From positions 224,344 to 288,343 of the forward strand of contig NZ_VOHK01000006.1 in assembly GCF_007859325.1 (NCBI RefSeq): a stretch of DNA of 64,000 nt, read 5' to 3'. Positions within the stretch are counted from its first letter, which is position 1. Every line of letters starts with the position of its first letter. The notes beneath the pieces were generated by a model. The model searched no databases, was not told the DNA's origin, and saw nothing but the letters and a program-made list of their open reading frames with translations. This document shows, piece after piece, positions 18,384 to 27,314 of the stretch. Position numbers and translations under genes: made by a program. Origin of the DNA: Luteimonas marina. GTDB lineage: Bacteria; Pseudomonadota; Gammaproteobacteria; Xanthomonadales; Xanthomonadaceae.

Positions 18384-18754
18384 ACATCTTCTGGGAGATC
18401 GTGCTGGCCGCGCTGCTGCTCACCGGCAGCTTCTTCCTCCTGATGGGCGGCGTCGGCCTGGTGAAGCTGTCGGAGTTCTTCCGCCGCCTGCACGCGCCGA
18501 CCAAGGCCAGCACGCTCGGCGTGGGCTGCGTGCTGGCGGCCTCGGTGGGCTACCACCTGTTCATCGACAGCGACCCGCAGCCGCGCGAGCTGCTGATCAC
18601 CGCCTTCCTGTTCATCACCGCGCCGATCAGCGCGCACCTGATGTCGAAGGCGGCGCTGTCGCTGCGCATGGACGAGCGCCCACAGCTGCCGGGCCGCTCC
18701 GACGAGGACACCCACGTGCCGCCGCGTCCCGACGGCGGCGACGAGAGCTTCTGA
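18380..18754 (+). CDS. mnhG: Na+/H+ antiporter subunit G
   Basis: A 124-residue MnhG subunit, the last of the operon. The conserved body is ALLLTGSFFLLMGGVGLVKLSEFFRRLHAPTKASTLGVGCVLAASVG, followed by ITAFLFITAPISAHLMSKAALSLRM. The C-terminal ~25 residues (DEDTHVPPRPDGGDESF) are acidic and presumably disordered. The ATG at 18380 overlaps the mnhF stop. The operon ends here; the next gene is convergent. Confidence 0.94.
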   Translation: MNIFWEIVLAALLLTGSFFLLMGGVGLVKLSEFFRRLHAPTKASTLGVGCVLAASVGYHLFIDSDPQPRELLITAFLFITAPISAHLMSKAALSLRMDERPQLPGRSDEDTHVPPRPDGGDESF

Positions 18755-18785
18755 CCGCGACGGCGTGGGTCGGGGCTACCCCGCG

Positions 18786-19730
18786 TCAGGCCATCCACAG
18801 CTCGAACGCGACCCAGGCCAGGAACGCCAGCATCAGCACCCCGCCCTCGGCGCGGCTGATGCGCAGGTCGCCGCGCAGCATCGGCAGCAGCAGCGCGGCG
18901 AACACCAGCGCCGCCGGCAGCTCGAAGCGCACGAAGGAGGCCGGCAGCGCCACGTCGCGCACCACCGCCATGCCGCCGACCACGACCAGCAAGTTGAACA
19001 GGCTCGAGCCGATGACGTGGCCGGCGACGATGTCGCCCTGCCCGCGTCGCGCGGCGGCGATCGCGGCCGCCATTTCCGGCAGCGCGGTGCCGATCGCGAC
19101 CAGCAGCAGGCCGCTCAGCAGCGACTCCATGCCCAGCGCCTCACCGAGCTCCGCGCCGCCCTGCACCACCCACTTGGCGCCGAAGTAGAGCAGCGCGGCG
19201 GCGATGGCGAAGCGCGCCAGGTTCAGCGCCGGATCGGTGCGCGTGTCGGCGAACGCGGCGAACTCGCTGCGCAGCTCCGGCTGGCGGCGACCGAACGCGA
19301 ACGAGAAGCCGAGCACGGCGACGAAGGCCGCCAGCAGCACCAGGCCGTCGAAGCGCGTGAGCCGACCGTCCTGTCCCAGCAGGATCGTGGCCAGCGTCGC
19401 CACCACCAGGCACACCAGCAGCGATGGCAGCGCCTTCCAGCGGATCAGCAGCGGCGCGCACAGCGCGGCCGCGCCGAGGGTCAGGCCGAAGTTGGCGATG
19501 TTGCTGCCGACTGCGTTGCCGAGCGCGAGCGCGGTATCGCCGATCCAGATCGCGCGCAGGTTGACCGCGAGTTCCGGCAGCGACGTCGCGAAGGCGACCA
19601 GCACCAGCCCGGTGACGAAGGGCGAGATGCCCACGCGCCGCGCGATCCCGGCCGCCGCCTTGACCACCGAATCGCCGCCGAGCGCGAGCAGGAAGAGGCC
19701 TGCCGCGAAGTAGAACAGCGCACCGATCAT
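18786..19730 (-). CDS. Ca2+/Na+ (CaCA) exchanger, YrbG-like
   Basis: A 314-residue inner-membrane cation exchanger with ten hydrophobic segments in two inverted repeats. Each half has the alpha-repeat ion-binding motif: TSLPELAVNLRAIWIGDTALALGNAVGSNIANFGLTL in the first and IGTALPEMAAAIAAARRGQGDIVAGHVIGSSLFNLLVVVG in the second. The acidic residues in each (SLPE, ALPE) are the cation-coordinating glutamates. The ATG at 19730 is preferred to the GTG at 19736 because an AAAGGGG sequence is then well spaced. It converges with the mnh operon; both move cations across the inner membrane. Confidence 0.92.
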   Translation of the reverse strand: MIGALFYFAAGLFLLALGGDSVVKAAAGIARRVGISPFVTGLVLVAFATSLPELAVNLRAIWIGDTALALGNAVGSNIANFGLTLGAAALCAPLLIRWKALPSLLVCLVVATLATILLGQDGRLTRFDGLVLLAAFVAVLGFSFAFGRRQPELRSEFAAFADTRTDPALNLARFAIAAALLYFGAKWVVQGGAELGEALGMESLLSGLLLVAIGTALPEMAAAIAAARRGQGDIVAGHVIGSSLFNLLVVVGGMAVVRDVALPASFVRFELPAALVFAALLLPMLRGDLRISRAEGGVLMLAFLAWVAFELWMA

Positions 19731-19812
19731 CGCCACGCCCCTTTCGCCGGATCTGCTGCGATTCTATTGATCCGCCACGTCGAATACCAACGGCGTCATC
19801 CCGACGGACCAG

Positions 19813-19915
19813 TTGTCATCCCGAGCGCAGCGAGGGATCTCCTGTCCTTAGGCGATACGACGAGATCCGTCGCGGAGCCTGCCCTGAGCGAAGCCGAAGG
19901 GCTCGGGATGACAGA
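19813..19915. repeat. REP-like inverted repeat (GTCATCCCGAGCGCAGC class)
   Basis: The left arm, TTGTCATCCCGAGCGCAGCG (continuing to AGGGATCT), faces an inverse arm ending GGGCTCGGGATGACAGATCC. The right arm contains an inserted variant (GCCTGCCCTGAGCGAAGCCG). It occupies most of the 197-base gap between the CaCA exchanger and the lipoprotein gene. Confidence 0.75.
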
Positions 19916-19927
19916 TCCGGGACGTCC

Positions 19928-20590
19928 TCAGGAACACCCTTCCACGTAGTCCACCTGCGGCGGCACGCCCACGCGCCATTCGTCGACGCGGCCGTCCTTG
20001 TCGAGCTCCAGCACCAGCGCGGCGTCGCCGCCGGCCCCGGCCGCCACGCGAAGCACCTTGCCTTCGGGATCGTACTTGTGCGGCTGCTCCTCGACGCGGC
20101 CGGGATACAGCGCGCGCACTTCGTCGCCGGTCATGCCGACCTTCGCGCCGCCGGGCGCGGTCACCGAGGCATCGCGCACGTCGATGCGCGCGAACCGGTC
20201 GCCTTCGACCATGAACGCGGTGCGATAGCCCTCGCTGCCGAGCGGCTGCGGGATCAGGTAGTAGCAGCCGCCCGGCTCCGACGGCTGCGCGTCGCCGAGG
20301 TCGCCGCCCCAGGCCTGGCGCACGGCCTCGGCGGTGGCGCCGAACTTCGCCGGGCCGAAGCCTTCGAACGTGATCGTGCCCTCGGCCGGCCCGTCGACGC
20401 GCAGCGAGCCGGTGGTATCCCCGATGATGGTCGCCGGCGGCACGTCGTACGGCGGCTGGTCGATCGGCGCATCCGCGACGGGGACGGCGTCCTCGACGGC
20501 CTGCGAGGGCGTGTCGGCTTCTTCGCGCTGCGCGCTGCAGGCGCACAGGGCGGCGATGGCGGCGGCGAGGACGGTGGTCTGGAGGCGCAT
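19928..20590 (-). CDS. Predicted lipoprotein of unknown function
   Basis: A 220-residue protein with a lipoprotein signal peptide: MRLQTTVLAAAIAALCAC, with the lipobox cysteine at residue 18. The mature part begins with an acidic, proline-rich linker (EEADTPSQAVEDAVPVADAPIDQ). It then has a globular domain with two similar blocks: FEGFGPAKFGATAEAVRQAWGG and PGGAKVGMTGDEVRALYPGR, a repeated G-x-x-K-x-G-x-x-x-x-x-V-R pattern. No known enzyme motif is visible. The ATG at 20590 is the natural start. It is probably anchored in the outer membrane or periplasm. Function is not assigned. Confidence 0.75.
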   Translation of the reverse strand: MRLQTTVLAAAIAALCACSAQREEADTPSQAVEDAVPVADAPIDQPPYDVPPATIIGDTTGSLRVDGPAEGTITFEGFGPAKFGATAEAVRQAWGGDLGDAQPSEPGGCYYLIPQPLGSEGYRTAFMVEGDRFARIDVRDASVTAPGGAKVGMTGDEVRALYPGRVEEQPHKYDPEGKVLRVAAGAGGDAALVLELDKDGRVDEWRVGVPPQVDYVEGCS

Positions 20591-20673
20591 GCGGGGCTCC
20601 GGTGTCGGTTGTGGTGGCCGAAGCATGTCACGGCGCATGTGAGCGCCTTGACGACAACCTGCAGGAGCGGCCC

Positions 20674-21969
20674 TCAGCGCGGCGGCGCGAAGTGCTTCTG
20701 CAGGCCCGCCCAGCAGGCCTGGTAGTCGCGCTGCCGGTGCGCGGCCTCGACCGCCTGCCTGGTCGGCTTGAGCACTGCGCGCGTCTCGAACATGAAGGCC
20801 ATGGTGTCGGCGATGACGTCGGGCTTCGACAGGTCGGCGCTGCTCGCCTTCTCGAACGTCGCCGCATCCGGCCCGTGCCCGCTCATGCAGTTGTGCAGCG
20901 AGCAGCCGCCGGGCGCGAAGCCCTCGGCCTTGGCGTCGTACACGCCGTGGATCAGGCCCATGAATTCGCTGGCGACGTTGCGGTGGAACCACGGCGGGCG
21001 GAAGGTGTCCTGCTGCACCAGCCAGCGTGGCGGGAAGATCGCGAAGTCCATGTTCGCGGTGCCGGGCGTGTCGCTGGGCGCGGTGAGTACGGTGAAGATG
21101 CTCGGGTCGGGATGGTCGAAGCTGATCGATCCGATGGTGTTGAAGCGGCGCAGGTCGTACTTGTAAGGCGCGTAGTTGCCGTGCCAGCCGACCACGTCCA
21201 GCGGCGAGTGCTCGATCGGCGCGTGCCACAGGTGGCCGTTGAACTTGGCGATCAGTTCGAAGCCACCGTCGAGATCCTCCCAGGCGGCGACCGGCGTGAG
21301 GAAATCGCGCGGGTTGGCCAGGCCGTTGGAGCCGATCGGCCCGAGCCCCGGCAGGCGCAGCATCGCGCCGAAGTTCTCGCAGACGTAGCCGCGCGAGGCG
21401 CCGTCGGGCAGCTCGACGCGGAAGCGCACGCCGCGCGGGATCACGGCGATCTCCTGCGGTTCGACGTCGAGCACGCCGAGCTCGGTGGCGATGTGCAGCC
21501 GGCCCTGCTGCGGCACGATCAGCAGCTCGCCGTCGGCGCTGTAGAAGTAGCGGCCGCGCATCGCGGTGTTGGCCGCGTACAGGTGGATGCCGACGCCGGC
21601 ATGCGCATCGCTGCCGCCGTTGCCGGCGATGGTGTACAGGCCTTCGACGAAGTCCTTCGGCGCCTCCGGCGTCGGCAGCGGGTTCCAGCGCATCTGGTCG
21701 GGCGACACCGGCGCCTCGCCGAAGCGGTCGTGGAAGCGCGGCTGCGCGAACGGCGCGAATGTCCCGTGCATCGCCGCCGGGCGGATGCGGTACAGCCAGC
21801 TGCGGCGGTTCTCGCCGCGCGGCGCGGTGAAGGCGCTGCCGGTCAGCTGCTCGGCGTACAGGCCGTGCGCCACCTTCTGCGGCGAGTTGCGCCCGACCGG
21901 CAGCGTGCCGGGGATCGCTTCGGTCGCGAACTCGTTGCCGAAGCCGGACATGTAGCCTGTCGTGGTCAT
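20674..21969 (-). CDS. hmgA: Homogentisate 1,2-dioxygenase
   Basis: Fe(II) enzyme that opens the ring of homogentisate to maleylacetoacetate in tyrosine and phenylalanine breakdown. The 431-residue product matches the family throughout: [26 protein letters not shown] at the start, and the iron-binding region [27 protein letters not shown] followed by [11 protein letters not shown], which supply the two His and one Glu ligands. The substrate-tyrosine region [28 protein letters not shown] is intact. It lies 57 bases downstream of hpd on the same strand. The next enzymes of the route (maleylacetoacetate isomerase, fumarylacetoacetase) are not in this window. Confidence 0.97.
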   Translation of the reverse strand: MTTTGYMSGFGNEFATEAIPGTLPVGRNSPQKVAHGLYAEQLTGSAFTAPRGENRRSWLYRIRPAAMHGTFAPFAQPRFHDRFGEAPVSPDQMRWNPLPTPEAPKDFVEGLYTIAGNGGSDAHAGVGIHLYAANTAMRGRYFYSADGELLIVPQQGRLHIATELGVLDVEPQEIAVIPRGVRFRVELPDGASRGYVCENFGAMLRLPGLGPIGSNGLANPRDFLTPVAAWEDLDGGFELIAKFNGHLWHAPIEHSPLDVVGWHGNYAPYKYDLRRFNTIGSISFDHPDPSIFTVLTAPSDTPGTANMDFAIFPPRWLVQQDTFRPPWFHRNVASEFMGLIHGVYDAKAEGFAPGGCSLHNCMSGHGPDAATFEKASSADLSKPDVIADTMAFMFETRAVLKPTRQAVEAAHRQRDYQACWAGLQKHFAPPR

Positions 21970-21991
21970 GACGCGTCTCGCTGGTTAAGCC

Positions 21992-22010
21992 CCTCTCCCT
22001 GCGGGAGAGG
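21992..22010. repeat. Short hairpin in the hpd–hmgA gap
   Basis: CCTCTCCCTGCGGGAGAGG is an eight-base stem with a short loop in the 57-base space between hpd and hmgA. It resembles the CTCTCCC…GGGAGAG palindromes of related genomes and could modulate hmgA relative to hpd. Confidence 0.6.
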
Positions 22011-22026
22011 AGCTTTCAGGACAAGG

Positions 22027-23139
22027 TTACAGCACCCCGCGCTTCATCTGGTCGCGCTCGATGCTCTCGAACAGCGCCTGGAAGTTGCCTTCGCCGAAGC
22101 CCTCGTTGCCCTTGCGCTGGATGATCTCGAAGAAGATCGGGCCAAGCGCGTTGGTGGTGAAGATCTGCAGCAGCTTGCGCTGCTTGGTCTCCGGGTCGGC
22201 GTCGATCAGGATCTTGTTGCGCGCCAGCCGCTCGACGTCCTCGCCGTGGTCGGGGATGCGCTGGTCGATCACCTCGAAGTAGGTATCAGGCGTATCGAGG
22301 AACTCCACGCCCTGCGCGCGCATGGCCTCCACCGTTGCATAGATGTCGTCGGTGAAGCAGGCGATGTGCTGGATGCCCTCGCCGTGGTAGGTGTCGAGGT
22401 ATTCGTTGATCTGGCTCTTGGGATCGCTCGACTCGTTGAGCGGGATGCGCACCATGCCGTCGGGTGCGGTCATCGCCTTCGACAGCAGGCCGGTCTTGGC
22501 GCCCTTGATGTCGAAGTAGCGGATCTCGCGGAAGTTGAACAGGCGCTCGTAGTAGTCCGACCACTTCGCCATGTTCCCCTGGTAGAGGTTGTGGGTGAGG
22601 TGGTCGATGAAGGTCAGGCCGAAGCCCTCGGGCATCAGCTCGGCGCCCGGCAGGATCTCGTAGTCCGGGTCGTGGATCGTGCCCTTGTCGTCGTAGCGGT
22701 CCACCAGGTACAGCATGCAGCCGCCGATGCCCTTGATCACCGGCGCAGCGACGGCCTTGCTCAGTTCGTCCTTGGCGTCGAAGGCCTCGGCGCCGTTCTT
22801 CAGCGCCTGCACCCGCACCCACTCGGCGAGCTTGCTGAAGCGGATCGCGAAGCCGCAGGCGCTCGACCCGTGCTCGGCGGCGAAGCGCGCGGCGAAGGAA
22901 TCGGGATCCTCGTTGATCAGGAAGGTGCAGTCGCCCTGGCGATAGGTGGTGATCGGGCGCGTGCGGTGGCGCGCGACCTGAACGAAGCCGAGCTTCCTGA
23001 AATAATCGTGCAGGTGCCCGGCCTCGCCCGGCGGGGCGGAATACTCGACGAACTCGAAGCCGTCGATCCCCATCGGGTTCTCGAAGGTGGCGACCTGCAT
23101 GCCGGCATGGCCGCCTGCGGGTTGTGACTGCGCTGTCAT
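22027..23139 (-). CDS. hpd: 4-hydroxyphenylpyruvate dioxygenase
   Basis: Converts 4-hydroxyphenylpyruvate to homogentisate. The 370-residue protein has the two-domain VOC-type fold with the Fe(II) ligands in IDHLTHNLYQGNMAKW (His), GIQHIACFTDDIYAT (His) and GPIFFEIIQRKGNEGFGEGNF (Glu). The last motif is highly diagnostic. The ATG at 23139 is used, with GGAG upstream; a later Met in AGMQVATFENPMG is a possible alternative. It is divergent from a MarR-family gene across about 94 bases that hold a likely operator, and is followed by hmgA. Confidence 0.97.
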   Translation of the reverse strand: MTAQSQPAGGHAGMQVATFENPMGIDGFEFVEYSAPPGEAGHLHDYFRKLGFVQVARHRTRPITTYRQGDCTFLINEDPDSFAARFAAEHGSSACGFAIRFSKLAEWVRVQALKNGAEAFDAKDELSKAVAAPVIKGIGGCMLYLVDRYDDKGTIHDPDYEILPGAELMPEGFGLTFIDHLTHNLYQGNMAKWSDYYERLFNFREIRYFDIKGAKTGLLSKAMTAPDGMVRIPLNESSDPKSQINEYLDTYHGEGIQHIACFTDDIYATVEAMRAQGVEFLDTPDTYFEVIDQRIPDHGEDVERLARNKILIDADPETKQRKLLQIFTTNALGPIFFEIIQRKGNEGFGEGNFQALFESIERDQMKRGVL

Positions 23140-23197
23140 GTGATACTCCTGCCGGGGAAATGGGCGACGCGGCCCGCGTCGGGTCGCCTATTTTATA

Positions 23198-23211
23198 GTT
23201 TCACATGCAAC
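23198..23211. promoter_or_regulatory. Candidate MarR operator in the hpd–marR gap
   Basis: GTTTCACATGCAAC is an imperfect palindrome (10 of 14 positions symmetric) in the only AT-rich patch between the divergent hpd and MarR genes, next to TATTTTATAG. Its position suits a site for the divergently encoded MarR protein; this is inferred from symmetry and location only. Confidence 0.45.
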
Positions 23212-23233
23212 CACTAGCAAGGTGCAACGCATC

Positions 23234-23713
23234 ATGTCCGAGCCGACCGCCCAGCCCGCCTCCGTCACCTTCGACCTGGAGCACCTGCTCCCCTACCGCC
23301 TGAGCGTGCTGTCCAACCGGGTCAGCAACGCGATTTCCAGCGAGTACCACCGCCGCTTCGGGCTGGCGATCACCGAATGGCGGGTGATGGCGGTGCTGGG
23401 GCGCTTCCCGGGCCTGTCCGCGCGCGAGGTGACCGAACGCACCGCGATGGACAAGGTCGCGGTCAGCCGCGCCGTGGCCCGGCTGCTGGAGCGCGGCCTG
23501 GTGCAGCGCGAGATCCACGGCGACGACCGCCGCCGCTCGGTGCTGACCCTGTCCGAGGCCGGCTACTCGGTCCACGCCGAGGTCGCGCCGATGGTGCTGG
23601 CCTGCGAAAGCAACCTGCTCTCGCCCCTGAGCGAGGACGAGCGCGCGACGCTCGATCGCCTGATCGAAAAGCTCGCCGGGCCGGGCATGGAGGAGATGCT
23701 GCGGCATATCTGA
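23234..23713 (+). CDS. MarR-family regulator, probably of tyrosine catabolism (HpdR-like)
   Basis: A 159-residue MarR winged-helix regulator. The DNA-binding core is AITEWRVMAVLGRFPGLSAREVTERTAMDKVAVSRAVARLLERGLVQREIHGDDRRRSVLTLSEAG, including the wing DDRRRS. Helices on both sides (LPYRLSVLSNRVSNAISSEYH; LSEDERATLDRLIEKL) form the dimer interface. The ATG at 23234 follows AAGGTG; the in-frame GTG at 23222 overlaps that ribosome-binding site. Divergent placement against hpd suggests it controls hpd–hmgA in response to a pathway metabolite, but the ligand is not evident. Confidence 0.85.
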   Translation: MSEPTAQPASVTFDLEHLLPYRLSVLSNRVSNAISSEYHRRFGLAITEWRVMAVLGRFPGLSAREVTERTAMDKVAVSRAVARLLERGLVQREIHGDDRRRSVLTLSEAGYSVHAEVAPMVLACESNLLSPLSEDERATLDRLIEKLAGPGMEEMLRHI

Positions 23714-23728
23714 GGTATTGAACTGCAT

Positions 23729-23803
23729 GTCATTCCGAGCGCAGCGAGGAATCTGCTTCTGTCGCAGTTCGAAAGCAGATTCCTCGCTGCGCTCGGAATG
23801 ACA
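23729..23803. repeat. REP-like inverted repeat after the MarR gene
   Basis: Thirty-base arms, TGTCATTCCGAGCGCAGCGA (continuing GGAATCTGCT) and their perfect inverse, enclose 15 bases. It lies between two convergent genes (MarR and MFS), where such a hairpin could terminate or stabilise both transcripts. Confidence 0.9.
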
Positions 23804-23828
23804 TCGTTCCCGCCCTCCGCCGCACGGC

Positions 23829-25136
23829 TCACGCCGCGGCGTTGCCGGCTGCGGACTCCAGCCGCCACAGCTTCCACGCGAAGACCAGGCCCACCGCGAC
23901 CAGCGCCGTGTAGAACCACATCCCGCCCGCGTACCCGGCGGGATTCCCCGGCCCCGCCGCCGCGCGGTCGTTGAGCAGGCCCACCACCGGCGGCACCGCC
24001 GCCCAGCCGACCTGCTGGCAGAACGTCATCAGCGCATACGCCGAGCCCAGCCGCCGCGCCTCGACGATGTAGGCCACCGCCGGCCACAGCACCGCCGGAA
24101 TCAGCGAGAACACACCGCCCAGCAGCACCGCCACCAGCAGCAGGGTCGCCGGCACCGACTGCGCGGTGAACGGGATCGCCAGCAGCGGCCCCGGCGGCAG
24201 GTAGGTGACCATCAGGAACAGCGGCAGCATCAGCAGCGTGCCCGCGACCATGAACAGCGCGCGCCGGCCGACCCTGTCCGCCCACAGCCCGAACAGCGGC
24301 GTGAGCACGATCGCGGCCATCGGCAGCAGGCTGCTGAGCAGGCCCGCCGCCTCGCGCCCGAGGCCGTGCGCCTGCTGGAAGTAGTCGATGGCGAAGGTGC
24401 GGAACGGGAAGATCGTCGCGTAGAACACCACGCACAGCGCGACGATGTACCAGTACGCGCGGCCGAAGGCGTACAGCCGGCGCAGTTCGAGACGATCGGT
24501 CTCGCCGGCCTCGCCGAGGTCGATGCGCCCCTGCGCGCGGCGCTCCTGCATCCAGTACAGCGCCGCCGCGGCGAGCCCGACGCCGACCACGCCGGTCGCC
24601 AGCCACAGCGGATCCTGCCAGTTCGCGTACAGCGGGCTGGCGAACGAGGTCGACCAGTCCGCCGAGGCCGAGCCCAGCCGCGATACCGACAGGTTCAGGC
24701 CGAAGGCGAAGCCGAGCTCCTTGCCGCTGAACCACTTCGCCAGCACCGTGGTCGCGGCGACGATCAGCGGTTCGGCGCCGAGGCCGAGCAGGAAGCGGCC
24801 GGCGAGGATCGTCTCGAAGTGCGGCGTGGCCGCGGTGAGCGCGGCGGCGGCCACGCAGATCGCCGAGAACACCAGGATCGCGGTGCGCGTGCCGAAGCGG
24901 TCGATGACGTAGCCACCGGCCAGCAGCACCAGCAGCGCGGCGACGTTGTAGGCGGTCGAGAGCGCGCCGATCTGGCCGTAGCTGAAGCCCTGCTGCGTGC
25001 GCAGCAGGTCGATCACCGGGTTCAGCGCGTCGTAGACGTAGTAGTTGCCGAACATCGCCAGGCTGACCAGCAGCAGGGCGAGCCAGCGCTGGGGGGCGGT
25101 GGGGCGCGGCAGGGGCGTGGCGGCGGTGGCGGTCAT
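23829..25136 (-). CDS. MFS transporter
   Basis: A 435-residue major facilitator protein with about 12 membrane segments. Visible MFS features are the loop 2–3 motif GGYVIDRFGTRTAI, a TM4 region ILAGRFLLGLGAEPLIVAATTVLAKWF, and a repeat of motif A in the second half, LFGLWADRVGRRALFMVAG. The substrate is not predictable. It converges with the MarR gene and has no obvious operon partners; upstream lies a 389-base repeat-rich spacer. Confidence 0.88.
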   Translation of the reverse strand: MTATAATPLPRPTAPQRWLALLLVSLAMFGNYYVYDALNPVIDLLRTQQGFSYGQIGALSTAYNVAALLVLLAGGYVIDRFGTRTAILVFSAICVAAAALTAATPHFETILAGRFLLGLGAEPLIVAATTVLAKWFSGKELGFAFGLNLSVSRLGSASADWSTSFASPLYANWQDPLWLATGVVGVGLAAAALYWMQERRAQGRIDLGEAGETDRLELRRLYAFGRAYWYIVALCVVFYATIFPFRTFAIDYFQQAHGLGREAAGLLSSLLPMAAIVLTPLFGLWADRVGRRALFMVAGTLLMLPLFLMVTYLPPGPLLAIPFTAQSVPATLLLVAVLLGGVFSLIPAVLWPAVAYIVEARRLGSAYALMTFCQQVGWAAVPPVVGLLNDRAAAGPGNPAGYAGGMWFYTALVAVGLVFAWKLWRLESAAGNAAA

Positions 25137-25279
25137 CGGCGGGATGGCGGGCGGTTCGCGTCGATGGACACTCTAGCGGTTTGCACGAGGGGCGATGCGC
25201 GGTGCGGTTGCGGCGCTCGCCGGCGTTCGCCGCCGATTTCGTCCGCGCATCGCCGTCATGCCACTGCAGCCCCAGCATT

Positions 25280-25379
25280 CCATGCCGTCATGCCAGCGAA
25301 AGCTGGCATCCATTTTGACGCTCGCGCTCCCATTCCAAGGGCAACATGGATGCCAGCTTTCGCTGGCATGACGGCATGG
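25280..25379. repeat. REP-like inverted repeat (GCCAGCGAAAGCTGGC class)
   Basis: Thirty-four-base arms (CCATGCCGTCATGCCAGCGA, running to GGCATCCAT, and their inverse) surround about 32 bases. With the following two elements it fills the 25137–25525 spacer, which contains no recognisable gene. Confidence 0.88.
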
Positions 25380-25391
25380 TTGGCAGGGTAC

Positions 25392-25489
25392 TTGTCATTC
25401 CGAACCCGCGAAGCGGATGAGGAATCTTGTCTCCGGCGCGACGCCCTCGACCGGAGCGAAGATCCCTCGCCTGCGGCTCGGGATGACGC
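25392..25489. repeat. REP-like degenerate inverted repeat
   Basis: A left arm TTGTCATTCCGAACCCGCGA and a right arm ending CTCGCCTGCGGCTCGGGATG form a degenerate palindrome of the GTCATTCCGA class, arranged around GTCTCCGGCG…CGACCGGAGCG. Confidence 0.65.
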
Positions 25490-25528
25490 AATGGCAGCTG
25501 CGCGCTTTGCGCGCAGGCCATTGCGTCA
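25485..25528. terminator. Hairpin at the end of the POT transporter gene
   Basis: GACGCAATGGC, a three-base bulge and TGCGCGC pair with GCGCGCA and GCCATTGCGTC around a TTT loop. The stem overlaps the final bases of the POT gene. There is no T-run, so its role as a terminator is uncertain. Confidence 0.45.
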
Positions 25529-27055
25529 CTTCACCCCATGCATCAGCTTCTGGATCAGCGGCGCAATCAGGAACAGCAGCACGCCCGCGCCCAGCAGCGC
25601 CCAGAAGCCGAAGGTGTAGCCGGCGTGCGCGGACTCGACCGTCATCCCGCCCTCGCCGCTCACGCTGCTGGCGAAGATGCCCGAGAGGTTGTTGCCGATC
25701 GCGATCGACAGGAACCAGCCGCCCATCGCCAGGCCGGTCAGCTTCGCCGGCGCCAGCTTGGTGGTCATCGACAGGCCGATCGGCGACAGGCACAGCTCGC
25801 CCACCGACTGGATCACGTAGACCATGAACAGCGTCCAGAACGGGATCTTCAGCGTCTGCGGGTCGACCATGCCCGACAGCGCCAGCATCAGCAGCAGGAA
25901 GGCCAGGCCGTTGAAGATCAGGCCGAGACCGAACTTGCGCGGGATCGACGGATTGGCCGAGCCCATCTTCACCCACAGCCACGCCAGCACCGGCGCCAGG
26001 GTGATGATCGCGATCGAGTTCACCGACTGGAACCAGCCCACCGGGAAGACCCAGCCGCCGAGGTCGCGCTCGACGATGTTCTGCGCGAGGAAGTTGAACG
26101 AGCTGCCGGCCTGCTCGAAGAACATCCAGAACAGCACGTTGAAGCCGAAGATGATCAGCATCGCGATCACCATGTCGCGCTGCACCGATCCCTCGCGGAT
26201 GCCCTCGACCAGCAGCATGACCGCCGGCGCCACGAACAGCGCGATCAGGATCCAGTTCAGCACCCCGGCGTCGATGGTGAGCAGAAAGTAGTAGACCGGG
26301 ATCGCGACCACCGCGCCGACCGCCACCATCAGCACGCGACCCAGGCCCGGGGCCTCGGTGGGCGCCGCGCCGATGCCCTTGAGCTGGGCGCGGCCGAACC
26401 AGAACCACAGCAGGCTGAACACCATGCCGATGCCGGCGGCGATGAACACCACCTTGTAGGCCGGCATGCCGTCGCTGCCGAACACCTTCTCGGCCAGCCA
26501 GCCGGTCAGGATCGGCGCGATGAACGCGCCCATGTTGATGCCCATGTAGAAGATGGTGAAGCCCGAATCGCGGCGCTCGTCGCCGGTGGCGTAGAGCTTG
26601 CCCACCATGGTCGAGATGATCGGCTTGAACAGGCCGTTGCCGACGATCACCGTGGCCAGGCCGAGCTTGAGCCACTGCTCGCTGGGCACCATGATCAGGA
26701 ACAGGCCCGCGGCCATGAACACCGCGCCGAGCAGGATCGAGCGCTGGTAGCCGATCAGCTTGTCGGCGACGTAGCCACCGAAGATCGCCGCCGCGTACAC
26801 CAGCGCGAGGTAGGCGCCGTAGAGTTCGCTCGCCGGCGCCTCGCCGCTGGCATCGCCGCTGTAGAACTGCGCCACGATGTACAGCACCAGCGCCCAGCGC
26901 ATGCCGTAGAACGCGAAGCGCTCCCAGAACTCGGTCATGAACAGCATCCACAGCGGACGCGGGTGGCCCATCACCTGGGCGAACTCGGGAATGGCGGTGC
27001 CGGAAGCCGGCTGCTCCATGCCCGGACCTGCGGGCTCGATGCGGTTGGAACTCAT
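25526..27055 (-). CDS. Proton-dependent oligopeptide transporter (POT/PTR2 family)
   Basis: A 509-residue peptide symporter. The POT signature is present near the N-terminus, MTEFWERFAFYGMRWALVLYIVAQF (the ExxERFxYY-type proton-coupling motif), followed by YAAAIFGGYVADKLIGYQRSILLGAVFMAAG and FYMGINMGAFIAPILTGWLAEKVFG. About 14 hydrophobic segments are seen. It should take up di- and tripeptides with protons across the inner membrane. The ATG at 27055 begins MSSNRIEPAGPGMEQPASGT, a soluble leader of about 25 residues. It stands in a row with the AbgT-type transporter and kynA, all on the same strand but with wide gaps. Confidence 0.92.
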   Translation of the reverse strand: MSSNRIEPAGPGMEQPASGTAIPEFAQVMGHPRPLWMLFMTEFWERFAFYGMRWALVLYIVAQFYSGDASGEAPASELYGAYLALVYAAAIFGGYVADKLIGYQRSILLGAVFMAAGLFLIMVPSEQWLKLGLATVIVGNGLFKPIISTMVGKLYATGDERRDSGFTIFYMGINMGAFIAPILTGWLAEKVFGSDGMPAYKVVFIAAGIGMVFSLLWFWFGRAQLKGIGAAPTEAPGLGRVLMVAVGAVVAIPVYYFLLTIDAGVLNWILIALFVAPAVMLLVEGIREGSVQRDMVIAMLIIFGFNVLFWMFFEQAGSSFNFLAQNIVERDLGGWVFPVGWFQSVNSIAIITLAPVLAWLWVKMGSANPSIPRKFGLGLIFNGLAFLLLMLALSGMVDPQTLKIPFWTLFMVYVIQSVGELCLSPIGLSMTTKLAPAKLTGLAMGGWFLSIAIGNNLSGIFASSVSGEGGMTVESAHAGYTFGFWALLGAGVLLFLIAPLIQKLMHGVK

Positions 27056-27232
27056 GCGGTGGGACTCCCCCGTGAAGGATGCTGGATCGAACCGCCGCCG
27101 ACCCGGCCGGCGGGCCTGGGCGGCGGCGCGGCCTCACGCGCGACGGTCGTTTCAGGCGCAACGTTATAGCCCGGGAGCGGCCGCTTGGGAACCCGGCCGG
27201 CCTCCCCGCTCCGGTCAGGCGCCATACCCCTC

Positions 27233-27312
27233 CCCGTGGGAGCAACCTCGGTCGCGATGGGAAGCGCCGATGGTCCGTCCGGAGGCATCGCGACCGAGAT
27301 CGCTCCCACGGG
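27233..27312. repeat. Inverted repeat (GTGGGAGCGATCTCGGTCGCG class)
   Basis: The arms CCCGTGGGAGCAACCTCGGT (continuing CGCGATG) and the inverse CATCGCGACCGAGATCGCTC (continuing CCACGGG) enclose about 26 bases. It lies downstream of the AbgT-type gene, which ends at 27315. Confidence 0.8.
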
Positions 27313-27314
27313 CC

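Noticed and set aside
20602..23127. 841-codon plus-strand frame opposite hmgA and hpd
   Set aside because: Antisense shadow; both minus-strand genes are unmistakable.
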